Below, piece after piece: positions 22,310 through 31,150 of a stretch of 38,831 nucleotides of DNA. Under the pieces are notes generated by a model. The model was not told where the DNA came from and ran no database searches. It was given only the letters and a program-made list of their open reading frames with translations. The stretch spans positions 1 through 38,831 of the forward strand of contig VDMD01000184.1 of assembly GCA_007026445.1 (NCBI GenBank). The letters are read 5' to 3'. The stretch comes from Schizophyllum amplum. Taxonomy: Eukaryota > Basidiomycota > Agaricomycetes > Agaricales > Schizophyllaceae. A program made the translations under genes and the position numbers. Every line of letters begins with the position of its first letter. Position 1 is the stretch's first letter.

Positions 22310-22440
22310 GCAGATGAGAGTAGCATGAGGCGCGCGTGCGTGTTGTTGTGGTCGAGGAAGAAAAGAAAGTGCAGATTCCCACGCTTGGCTCACGCGTCTT
22401 TGTTCTGACCGTCATCTGATCGCGATCTCGCTATTCCCCC
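22310..22440 (-). repeat. Dispersed ~115-bp element, inverted copy
   Basis: This is the reverse complement of 30270-30388 (shared cores gatcgcgatc..cgcgtc and gcatgaggcgcgcgtgcgtg), and its first part also matches 35093-35165. Two copies sit immediately upstream of the MDR gene and of the MDR pseudogene, but in opposite orientations. It may be a promoter-proximal fragment rearranged during duplication. Confidence 0.7.
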
Positions 22441-22534
22441 AGGGCAAGTATATGCGCTGGATACTAACCTCAGGACAGAAGAATAGAAACTGTATGAACC
22501 GTTCGTCCAAGCCAAGAACTTTCGTCTCACTGCC

Positions 22535-25500
22535 ATGTCGCCGTCCGCTGTCCCTCCTACCTGCAAAGCCTTTTGCATTCCTACTGTACGTAAACTCGAG
22601 CTCATTCTAGGCCTCACGAATGTATGCACGACTGACGGTGCTCTCCCCAGACGCTCGGAGGTCTGAAGGAGCTGGTACTGCGCGATGTGCCCGTGCCAGA
22701 TCTGCGCGAACATGAAGTCCTCGTCAAAGTACGAGCCGTATCCTTGAATTATCGCGACATCCATCTGCTCTCTGGAGCATCCCCGTGCGTAGACGTCCGC
22801 TCGCCCACCTCTGTCGAGTCTGATTTGATGATACGGCGGCCTTTGCAGCACCAAGTACGACACCGACTACCTCATCCCCGTCTCCGACATGGCAGGCGAG
22901 GTCGTCTCCGTCGGTAGCGCGGTAACCAAGACCGTCGTCGGCGAGCGCGTCATCGCCACCTTCAACCCGAACTGGCTGGCCGGAGACGTGCCCTCGGAGG
23001 CAGACCTGCTTCACGTCCAGGGAAGCGACTTCGGCGGATGTCTGGTCCAGTACCGGTCCTATCATGAAGACGTGAGCAAGCTGGCTCTCTCCTGTCCCCG
23101 TCGCGCGCTGACGCGATAGATTTACGTTCAGGCCCTCGTGCATATACCTGACTCGATGTCCTTCGAGGAAGCGTGCACGCTTCCCATAGCCGGCATGACG
23201 GTGCACGAGATCCTCTTCAATGGGCCGTACAAGCTGCAGGCGGGCGACGTGGTTGTTTGGCCCGGTACCGGCGGAGTTTCCCTGTGAGTGATTCTTCTTA
23301 ATAAATGAGAGCTGGACCCGGTCGGATCCCTCTACGCTGCTTCGCTTTCATCTACGCTGCTTCGCTTTCATCGACGCTTGCTTTCATAGACGTTTGCTTT
23401 CATCGTCGTTCACTCAAACTCTACCCCCATCCCATTACCCGCATTCCTCGCCATCATCGCCCCCGGCTCCTTTCCTCTACGCATCCCTACCGCTGCTTCT
23501 TTCCTCTACGCATCCCTTCCGCTTCCTTTGTCCTTGTATCCCACTCCGCTCCCGTCCTTGTATCCCTTCCGCTTTCTTCGTCCTGGTGTCCCTTCCGCTT
23601 CCTTCGTCCTGGTATCCCTCTCCGCTTCCTTCGTCCTTGTATCCCTCTCCGCTCCCGTCTTCGTATCCTTCTCCGCTCCCGTCCTGGTATCCCTTCCGCT
23701 TCCTTCGTCCTTGTATCCCTCTCCCGTCTTCCGAGTCGTATCCTTCCGCATTTTGGATCTCGTATCCCACCCCGGCTGTACTATGACTGTACGATGACCT
23801 AACCTCCCCTCCCACCTAACCTAACCTCCCCTCCCACCTAACCTCCCTCCCACCTAACCTCCCTCCCACCTAACCTCCCTCCCACCTAACCTCCCCTCCC
23901 AGCCTCGGCGCGCAGCTCACCCTCGCCGCGGGCGCCGTGCCCATCGTGACCTCGTCCTCGGACGCGAAGCTGCAAGCGGTGAAGGAGGAGCTGCAAGCGG
24001 TGGAAGAGGAGCTGCCAGCGGTGAAGGAGGAGCTGCAAGCGGTGAAGGAGGAGCTGCAAGCGGTGGAGGAGGAGCTGCAAGCGGTAAAGGAGGAGCTGCA
24101 AGCGGTGAAAACGCTCGGCGTCCAACATGCCGTGAACTACAAGTCGACGCCGGCATGGGAGGAGGAGGTGCTGAAGATTGTGAGTGAGGTTCTTGCAAAA
24201 AGTATTTTCTGTGTCATTTGCTCTGTGTCATTCGCCGAGTCTTCCATGATCATTCGCCGAGTCTTCCATGATCATTCGCCGAGTCTTCCATGATCACTCG
24301 CCGAGTCCCCCATTATCACTCGTCGAGTCCCCCATTACCACTCGTCAAGTCTTCCATTATCACTCGTCGAGTCCTCCGTTATCTCTCGTCGAGTCCTCCT
24401 TTCTCACTCGCCGAGTCTTCCGTTATCACTCGCCGAGTCTTCCGTTATCATTCGCCGAGTCCTCCTTTCTCACTCGTCGAGTCCTCCATTATCACTCGCC
24501 GAGTCTTTCGTGATCATTCGTCGAGTCCTCCGTTATCACTCGTCGAGTCCTCCTTTCTCATTCGCCGAGTCCTCCTTTCTCACTCGTCGAGTCCTCCATG
24601 ATCACTCGCCGAGTCTTCCTTTACCATTTGGGGCCGAGTCCCCCATTATCATTCGCCTCTCCATCTCTATCATCCGCCATCTCCACCTATATCATTCGTC
24701 CATCTCCACCTCGATTATTCGCCCATCTCTGCGCAACTGCGGCCACGAAGAAGGGTGTTTTGTCGTACTTTGCCAACTGAAGATGACTTCGCCGCGTCGA
24801 CTGAAGATGACTTCACCGCGTCGACTGAAGATGACTTCATCGCGTCGACTGAAGATGACTTCACCGCGTCGACTGAAGATGATTGCCTCGCGGAGTCGAC
24901 TGAAGATGATCGCCTCGCGTCGACTGAAGATGATTGCCTCGCGTCGAGGGACGTAGGGCCTCTCCGATGCGTTCACGTCTTCGCGTTGAGGCCGTCTTCG
25001 CGTTGAGGCGAGGCGATCATGCCTTTGTGGAGAGGCGAGGCGATCGTGCCTTTGTGGAGAGGCGAGGCGATCACGTCTTCGCGGAGATGCGAGGCGATCA
25101 TGCCTTCACGGAGATGCAGTTATGCCTTCGTGGAGACACGACACTCACGGGCGAGAAGCTGACATTCACGGGCGAGAAGCTGCCATTCACGGGCGAGAAG
25201 CTGAAATTCACGGGCGAGAAGCTGACAGAACACACAGACGAACGGCCGCGGCGCCGACCACGTCGTGCACTGCACGGGCATCGCCGACCTGCACAGATCC
25301 CTCAAGGCCGTGCGGATAGGCGGGCAGGTGCATATGCTTGGGCTTTTGGGGGAGGTGAGTGGTCGCTTCAGGAAGGGGCGAGTGGGCTCGAGGGGGAGGG
25401 GGTGCAAGTCTCTTCAGGGGGGGGGAGGGGTCTGACACGGTCTCAATACTCATCCAATATCCCTTTCGTCTGTACAGCAACAGAACCCAGCGCTGGCGAC

Positions 25501-26575
25501 GCTCGCCGCGCAGATCATCTTCAAGAAGGCGATCATACGTGGGATTATTATCGGCCCTAAGACACAGTGAGTGGGTTTCTTCTTTCTTCTTCTTTGCCTC
25601 AGCGGCGCGTTTCCTTCTCTCCGTCGGCGTGGCGTGCGAGCTAGACGGCGTGGCGTGCGAGCTAGACGGCGCGTTTTATTCACCGGCGCGTTTTATTCAC
25701 CGGCGCGTCGCCCCTACTTCAGCGCGTCGCCCCTACTACAGCGCGTCGCCCCATCTCTCCCTTCACCCTCCTTCCACACAACTGGCCCTATCTTCATTCC
25801 GCTCGACCTTCTTTGCCCTCCCCGGCCCCGGTCCTCCTCGCCCCTTCTCTCCCTTCGCCCCTTTTGCCCCCTCTTCGCCCCTTTCGCCCTCACCCTTCAC
25901 CCTTCACCCTTAGCCCCTTCGTCCCCCCCTTTCCCATTGTCCCCCCCCTTCCCCTTCGTCCCCCCCTTTCCCATCGTCCCCCCCCCTTCCCATCGTCCCC
26001 CCCTTCCCCTTCGTTCCTCCCTTCACCTCCCTTTCCCGTCGCCCTGCCTTCACCCTCCTTCATACAACGAGCCCCATCTTTGCCCCTTTCTCCCTTGCGC
26101 CCATCGCCCCTTCGTCCCCATCGCCTCACTCCTTTCCCTTCGCCCCCCTTTCGCCTTTCCTCACTCCTAGCCTCCCCTTTCGCTCACCCCCTTCGCCTCC
26201 TCTTACCCTCACTCAGAGCCCAACGGGCTCACTTCGTCTTCCCTCCCTTTGCCCTTTTCGCCCCTCCTCCTCCTCACCCGAGTCGCGACGAGCTTCATGA
26301 GTCGTTCTCCTTCCCCTTCGCCCTCCTCAACCCCCTCATCATCACCTAGAGCCCGACGGCGCCCCTTCGCCCTTCGCCGCCCTCACATCCTTCAAGCATA
26401 CAGCTAATACTTACACACTCTCAGATGCGAAGACATCGTACGCATCGTCGCCACTACCGGCGTGAAGCCGTCCGTCGGACGTGTCTTTCCCTTCGAGCAG
26501 GCGCTCGATGCGTTCGCGCTGCTGGAGCAGCAGGAGCACGTCGGGAAGGTGGTGGTGAGGGTGTGCGAGGACTAG
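22535..26575 (+). CDS. Zinc-free MDR oxidoreductase (quinone oxidoreductase-like) with an internal heptad insertion
   Basis: Soluble NAD(P)H-dependent oxidoreductase of the medium-chain dehydrogenase/reductase superfamily, closest in pattern to the zinc-independent MDR7/quinone-reductase-like group. Exons: 22535-22585, 22651-22784, 22849-23071, 23132-23283, 23903-24179, 25238-25354, 25478-25566, 26425-26575; all junctions are GT..AG, in phase, giving 397 aa. The GroES-like half has VRAVSLNYRDIHLLSG, VSDMAGEVVSVGSAV and FNPNWLAGDVPSE (residues about 46-115). The Rossmann half has the coenzyme loop GTGGVS (181-186), the probable 2'-phosphate site SSSDAK (204-209) and C-terminal GRVFPFEQALDAFALLE. 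Zinc-ligand motifs are absent. Residues 210-251 are six extra LQAVKEE-type heptads encoded by a 21-bp minisatellite; without them the protein would be 355 aa, near the usual family length. Introns 4, 5 and 7 (619, 1058, 858 nt) are mostly repeats. Substrate unknown. Confidence 0.9.
23284..23798 (+). repeat. Pyrimidine-rich repeats in MDR intron 4
   Basis: Two 20-bp copies of ctacgctgcttcgctttcat (about 23333-23371) are followed by irregular 25-30 bp units built on ccgcttccttcgtcctggta (about 23500-23740). The sense strand is almost entirely C/T. The open frames in both strands here are repeat artefacts. Confidence 0.8.
23799..23902 (+). promoter_or_regulatory. Tandem array of branch-site/polypyrimidine modules at the 3' end of MDR intron 4
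   Basis: CTAAC, the fungal branch-site core, occurs seven times: 23799, 23816, 23821, 23838, 23854, 23870 and 23886. The last four are exactly 16 bp apart as copies of ctaacctccctcccac. Each module is a branch site plus a pyrimidine tract; the last CTAAC ends 12 nt before the CAG acceptor at 23902. Splicing function is inferred from position and motif. Confidence 0.75.
23970..24110 (+). repeat. Exonic 21-bp minisatellite encoding coiled-coil heptads
   Basis: Six full units of ctgcaagcggtgaaggagga plus g, then a partial unit, run from 23970 to 24110 within MDR exon 5. The unit is exactly seven codons and reads LQAVKEE with variants LQAVEEE and LPAVKEE. Leu and Val fall at heptad positions a and d, with charged residues at e, f and g. 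The last, partial copy (LQAVK, then TLGVQHAVNY) is the family-conserved helix, so the array grew from native coding sequence. Confidence 0.93.
24237..24657 (+). repeat. 22-bp minisatellite in MDR intron 5, 19 units
   Basis: Units begin gagtcytcc and end atcactcgyc; the period is exactly 22 bp for 17 units, then one 25-bp unit and one more. It starts 57 nt after the donor at 24180. Translation artefacts such as repeated RRVF..HSPSPP peptides come from this array. Confidence 0.92.
24775..24946 (+). repeat. 24-bp minisatellite in MDR intron 5, seven units
   Basis: Unit gactgaagatgacttcaccg plus cgtc, one copy lengthened to 27 bp. The unit is a multiple of three and stays open in frame, but it lies within the intron. 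Confidence 0.9.
25008..25125 (+). repeat. 27-bp minisatellite in MDR intron 5, about four units
   Basis: The core aggcgatc recurs at 25011, 25038, 25065 and 25092, exactly 27 bp apart. Confidence 0.88.
25146..25229 (+). repeat. 21-bp minisatellite next to the MDR intron 5 acceptor, four units
   Basis: cacgggcgagaagctg recurs at 25146, 25167, 25188 and 25209. The array ends only a few bases before the CACACAG acceptor at 25237. Unlike the other arrays it is not pyrimidine-rich. Confidence 0.9.
25620..26400 (+). repeat. Short repeats and C/T tract in MDR intron 7
   Basis: 21-bp (ggcgtggcgtgcgagctaga, two copies), 17-bp (ttttattcaccggcgcg, two copies) and about 19-bp (cagcgcgtcgcccctacta, three copies) repeats precede a roughly 500-nt, almost pure C/T tract with units such as ccccttcgtcccccc. 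The tract lies on the sense strand. Confidence 0.75.
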
Positions 26576-26837
26576 AAGTATGTGGAAAGGACTTGTAGTA
26601 GGTGGAAAGGACTTGTAGTAGGTGGAAGGTCGCCGCAACGCCCCTCCGTCAGAGTAGAATCTCATCCGACAGTTCTCGCCCGCTGCAATCAATGTCATAA
26701 CTGCAATCAATGTCATACGCTTCTCGCCTATCCAGACGTCCCCCTCCGGCCCTCTTCCGTGCCCCATTCGCATTCATCGCAGCCATACGGTGGTCGTGGC
26801 AGAATATACTTATCGCATTCATAAATTCTGTCGGCGC

Positions 26838-26872
26838 GCTCATTCTCCTATCTACTAGATAGGAGAATGAGC
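26838..26872. terminator. Perfect 16-bp hairpin between convergent genes
   Basis: gctcattctcctatct and its exact reverse complement agataggagaatgagc are separated by only ACT. It sits between the 3' end of the MDR gene (26575) and the 3' end of the minus-strand F-box pseudogene (27095). A role in transcript-end separation is inference; it could also be a fold-back remnant. Confidence 0.55.
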
Positions 26873-27094
26873 CAAAAGGTACAACACCCCTTGTATATGT
26901 CATCCTTTCGCTAACCTGCATCTCTCCGTTATCCCTCTCGTAACAACCTTCTTCGCCCATGCAGCCAAAATTCGATTCCACGCTCGTTAGTAAGTTACAA
27001 TGATGAAAAGGGGAGATATCGACGATGCCCAGTGGTGACGAGAGAGCCGTCGACGTGCAGATGAATGGGACGGACAGATGGAAGGCCGTGGCGC

Positions 27095-28490
27095 TCACAG
27101 CGAGTGTACGTCATCCCGCTCCGTCTCCGCGAGGGGGATGTGCAGATGCGTGAGCTGCGGACACAGACGAAAGGGCTTGAGCACCGCCTGCGTGCACGAC
27201 GGCGTAGGGTTGGTCTCAGTGACGAGGGATAAGTTTATAAGTGCTGGCCACCAGCTCGCGATCTCCGCGCAGTCGTCGATCGTCAGCGCTGAGCGCGCGA
27301 GACCAGTCATGGCTACGGTCTCCAGGCGCCCGAACCTCGAGAGCAGGGCGAGGATCTTCATATCGAGGACGCCGTATGACGGCTGACCCGGCATGAATTC
27401 GGAGTTTCTGGAGAGGCAGGCCGTGGTCAGATGAGCGGGATGGCCGGCCGAGCTGATCGCGGAGACGATGGCGTGGTAGGACTCGTAGCTGGGAATGTCC
27501 GCCGTGATTAGTATGTCAGTAAGCTGACTGCCGCGGCCGACGCTTGCTAAAGCGGTGATTGCTGTGCCCCAAGGTGCCCTGTCGACGTCAAGAAACTGCA
27601 GCGCTGGAAAGCCCGAGACGATGAACCTGCCATGGTCGATTCCTAGCTCCTCCGGCTCATCCTCCCTCTTGTACACTGTCAGCGTCATTCGCCGCAGACT
27701 GGGGTATGCGGCAAGGCGACAGAGGAATGATGCACTGTACTTTCGAGGAGAAACTGCAATGTAGACGTCCGCGAGCTTGTCGGAGGAGCGAAGGGATTCC
27801 AAGAATGCGGCGCATGGCAAAGGACGAGGAACGTCCGCGTCATAATAACGATCGGTGTCTGAGACCTCCAGCGAGCGGAGGTGAGCGCAGCGAGCCGCCA
27901 CAAGCGTCGGATTCTCCTTTAGGATGTACGAGGCATCCTTGACGCGTAAGTGCAGCAGATTGTGCGGGATGAGGGCTGTGATGTAGCGCGACACTAGGAA
28001 GGAAGGAGGTTCACTCGCGCTCAATGTCATGCTGTCCAGACTCGGGACGATGACATCCGCAGGTGGTAGGGTTGCCAAGACATCTTCATCCATCGCGTGC
28101 GGGAAGTCATCCCAATCTACAACGACTCGAGCGACCGGATGAAACGCGAGCGGCTACAGACAAAATCCCAGTCAGACGCAGTGACGGCGCGATTCTGCAA
28201 ACATAATCATCGGATGAGGCGAGCAAACATCACTTCGTAAAGGGACGCACCACGGTGATCTCGCCTTGCCGAGTACGACTCCACGCCGGTACGAGGAAGA
28301 GTATGTCGTTAAAATACATTTTTTCCCACAGCAGCGGTTCGGCGATATTCTTCCACGACTAGGATACCATCATCAGAGGATAGAGCTTGGCATTACATCG
28401 AAATAAACCCATTGATAAATCTTCGTACGCAAGTTTGAGTTCGCGGGCGATGGCGAACTGCAGTTCGGGGATCGCGAGGGCGGGATGCAT
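27095..28490 (-). pseudogene. F-box/LRR-like gene copy 1, N-terminally broken
   Basis: Clear paralogue of the 455-aa protein at 33623-34990. It starts with the same IPELQFAIARE at ATG 28490. It then hits an in-frame TAG at 28361-28359, where copy 2 reads SWSWKNI (a Trp TGG to TAG change), then a TGA at 28232-28230, and then frame changes. From ATG 28093 an intact 332-codon ORF (MDEDVLATLPPADVIVPS to AETERDDVHSL) covers the whole Leu-rich solenoid. It could still be translated as an F-box-less fragment, but it would not bind Skp1. The gene is convergent with the MDR gene. Its 3' flank resembles that of copy 3 (38165-38345). Confidence 0.8.
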
Positions 28491-28759
28491 CGCGGGAGGC
28501 CTCAGGCAGCGAGCTCGATCAAGATACAGCGATGTCAGTACCGCGTTCCTGACCTTGTCCCGAACCATCATGTGTCTAAGCGGAACCAAGCGCTCGCCGC
28601 TCGTGCGTCCGATCTCAGCACTGATGAGTTCTGTCGGGAAGGGGGTCAGCGGTCAGCGGAAAGGCTCGTGCATCCGCTGGTCGCTCGGTCGTCGCAAGAC
28701 GGGTCGTTGGCCTCGCAGTATGCGATGGCGATCGATCTGCTCATCGGCGGCAGGGAAAA

Positions 28760-29050
28760 GAGCAAGCGGCCAGGGCACCATCGCACGGCCTGCTGCGTGC
28801 TTTGCAGGACAGCCCTGGTCTGCGTAGGTCCGTTATCGTCTCATGGTCTGTCGGCGGCCACGCACGCAGGGTGCTGGTCTGCTTGCATCCAGTCGTGGTC
28901 TGGCTCAAGCTTCGGAAATGGCAGGCGGCACGGCAGCGGACGGCCTGCTGCGTTCCTCGCTTGGTTGCCGTCGCCCGTCGTGATCGTCTCATGGTCTGTA
29001 GGCGGCCACGCACGCAGGGTGCTGGTCTGCTTGCATCCACTCGTGTTCCT
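28760..29050. repeat. Direct repeat pair, ~55-bp near-identical core
   Basis: Two copies of a segment including atcgtctcatggtctgt, ggcggccacgcacgcagggt and gctggtctgcttgcatcca lie at about 28843-28899 and 28983-29044, with two differences in the core. Each is preceded by a shared acggcctgctgcgt. It is a local tandem duplication of about 145 bp. Confidence 0.75.
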
Positions 29051-29140
29051 CGTCGGGCATTCTTATGGGATAGTAGTTGCAGGCTTGATTGTGCGACGGT
29101 TATGGAACGACGCCTCGCCAGCAGCTCAGCTAGGGGGCTA
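29035..29140 (+). pseudogene. Possible alpha/beta-hydrolase fragment
   Basis: The + strand reads LVFLVGHSYGIVVAGLIVRR, with a G-H-S-Y-G nucleophile-elbow motif after a hydrophobic strand, as in alpha/beta-hydrolases. No oxyanion loop, acid or histidine segment is visible nearby, and the fragment is only about 35 codons. It may be a remnant or chance similarity. Confidence 0.25.
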
Positions 29141-29179
29141 GCGCTCAGCTGGGGCCCAGCGCACAAGCCTCAGCAGCGA

Positions 29180-31150
29180 TAGATGATCGAAAAAACTTGG
29201 AGATCGAGGGTGCACGGTCACGTGATATACAGGCCGTTGTACTTAGCACGTGCTACTGTACGTTGCTCACGAACTACTGCCACTGGAGCAGCAACGTCAG
29301 GCTGGTGGCGGCTATCAGTACATAAGCAAGTACGTGAGTGGTCTGAACGTGAACGGTCATGAGGTCAGACGCCCAATGACGCTGCTTCGCGCCGACGCCG
29401 CGCGCAATAATTCATGGACGGCTGGTGGCGGCCATCGCAACGTGGTGTGCCAGTGTCAATGGACTACAGACTGCTGGAAATTGCGGGTCGTACTCGCGCG
29501 AGACATTGGCGACCGCCACTGATCACGGTACGAGGGCAAGCTACATAGTGCCGACTTCGATGTACATATGTCGGCACCACATTCTGCTCGACCGCGCGGA
29601 ATATTATAGCGGAGACTTGTACAAATTACAACCATTATGTAATCAAGGCGAGGCAGACGCTCACGGAGGAAGGCATGATCAATACGCTGCCTGTAGCGCG
29701 GAGGGTAGCTCTACATGGCACGGATCGATTCGCACCTCATCTGCGGCTGCGAAGTCGCGCTCGACGTAGAGATCAGCTTGCTACAGCTGCTGGATTCAGA
29801 AGTCGTCCAGCTGCACTTCCTCCGCAGGTTCCTGGGGCTCAACCCACGGAGCGTTCGTGTCCCTCTTTTCACAGAGACGGGACTCCGACTTCCCTTGGAC
29901 CAAAGCGAGCTACTATACTAGCAGTATGATACTTGGGATACCTGCTGGCGCTGTAGGTATCCAGTACAGCAGTATTAGGCTATTGGTGGCACAAAGGGCA
30001 GTGGTGAGTTCGTCAACTGTCGTGCTGAGATCCGACCTCGTGAGACGGCGTGCACTGTGTAGTCTGCTAAAAGGGACTATGCCGGGCTTGCTGGGCACAG
30101 CGATAAGGTTCGATGTGCTCCGTCGCGCAGCTTACCCTTGGGTTGCGTAGGGCGGATAGGGCCGTTCCTGTTTAGGGACCTCCCCCGAATAAAAACAACT
30201 TCCTTCCTTCCTTCCTTCCTGCAGTTGCATAGATATTCAGCGCATATACTCGCCTTGAGGGAATGGCGAAGTTGCGATCAGATGATGACGGTTAGATCAG
30301 AGACGCGTCAAGCGTGGGAACTCTGCATTTCTTTTCTTCCTCCACCATCACAACACGCACGCGCCTCATGCTACTCTCATCTGCCCCATATATACTCGCA
30401 GTAGTACCTCAAGTAGTAGGTCAGGGGTTGACCACTTATGGACCACGGTGCGGTGGGGACTTCCTTCCTGATTATACAATGTGCATTGTTTAAAGTCGTA
30501 TCAGATGTTCTCGGCCCGTCATGAACGTCCTCGCACGCGGTAGAGGTTCTGTCACACATGCCTCGATTGCTCTCTCTGCTCGCAAGCCCTTGACCCCCAT
30601 GCCCGCTCGTGGTCAGGTCAATTCTGTGCGGCGTGCGTAGCCCAGCTCGTGGCGGCGCAGTCAAGTCCCTCACAGCCCCGACAGGCGTAGCACTCGCTCG
30701 CTTCGCGACGGTGGGGCGATGACCAGCGACGCACCTAGTTCTCAGGTGTACAGACGATATCCCTTAATGAGCAGCGGTAAGCAAAATCATTCGCGCCCTT
30801 GACGAGCTGATTGAGACGGTCGCAGACGTTGCATGCGCCATTGGCACTCGAATTAAATCGGAGACACCTCACAGTCGCGCGCAGACAACCTCTCGAGCAA
30901 CCGGAGATCATTCTCGGCATTGAAACGGAGTTGATTATCGGCTTCGACAGGAAGACGACGAACAGCGCCGACGGGAGATATCCGAAGGACCGAAATACGC
31001 TCCATGATACCGTCGATGGGAAGACGATCTCAGCGTCGACGAGAAGAGGACCCAAAGTGTCTACACGAGGCCGACGCCTGAAGCACGGCAAGTAGGGAAG
31101 GTAATTCTGCAGAAAAACTCGATGGCGGGCATTATCTGCTGCTGGGATGT
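29180..31150. other. No confident gene
   Basis: Domain-free frames only. A (TTCC)5 microsatellite lies at about 30197-30219 and a 115-bp dispersed element at 30270-30388. A minus-strand frame of 118 codons (30735-31091) overlaps an equally protein-like + segment (LDELIETVADVACAIGTRI near 30800), so neither can be preferred. Two direct copies of a ggctggtggcggc segment occur near 29300 and 29420. Confidence 0.35.
30270..30388 (+). repeat. Dispersed ~115-bp element, second copy
   Basis: It matches 22310-22440 in inverted orientation and the start of 35093-35165 in direct orientation. Shared cores include acgcgtcaagcgtgggaact and cacgcacgcgcctcatgct. No MDR exon follows this copy. Confidence 0.7.

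Noticed and set aside
23970..24095. Idea that the LQAVKEE units are a cryptic intron
   Set aside because: Each unit has a weak gtgaag, but there is no branch site or pyrimidine tract, and the frame is intact with the units retained. RNA data would still be decisive.
24237..24657. CRISPR-like array of 22-bp direct repeats
   Set aside because: Repeats are contiguous without unique spacers, lie in an intron and the organism is a fungus.
24268..25560. Overlapping + strand ORFs of 80-208 codons
   Set aside because: They are the intron 5 minisatellites of the MDR gene read through; GT..AG borders restore the MDR frame exactly.
25571..26349. Proline-rich + strand ORFs of 199 and 178 codons
   Set aside because: They are translations of the C/T tract in MDR intron 7.
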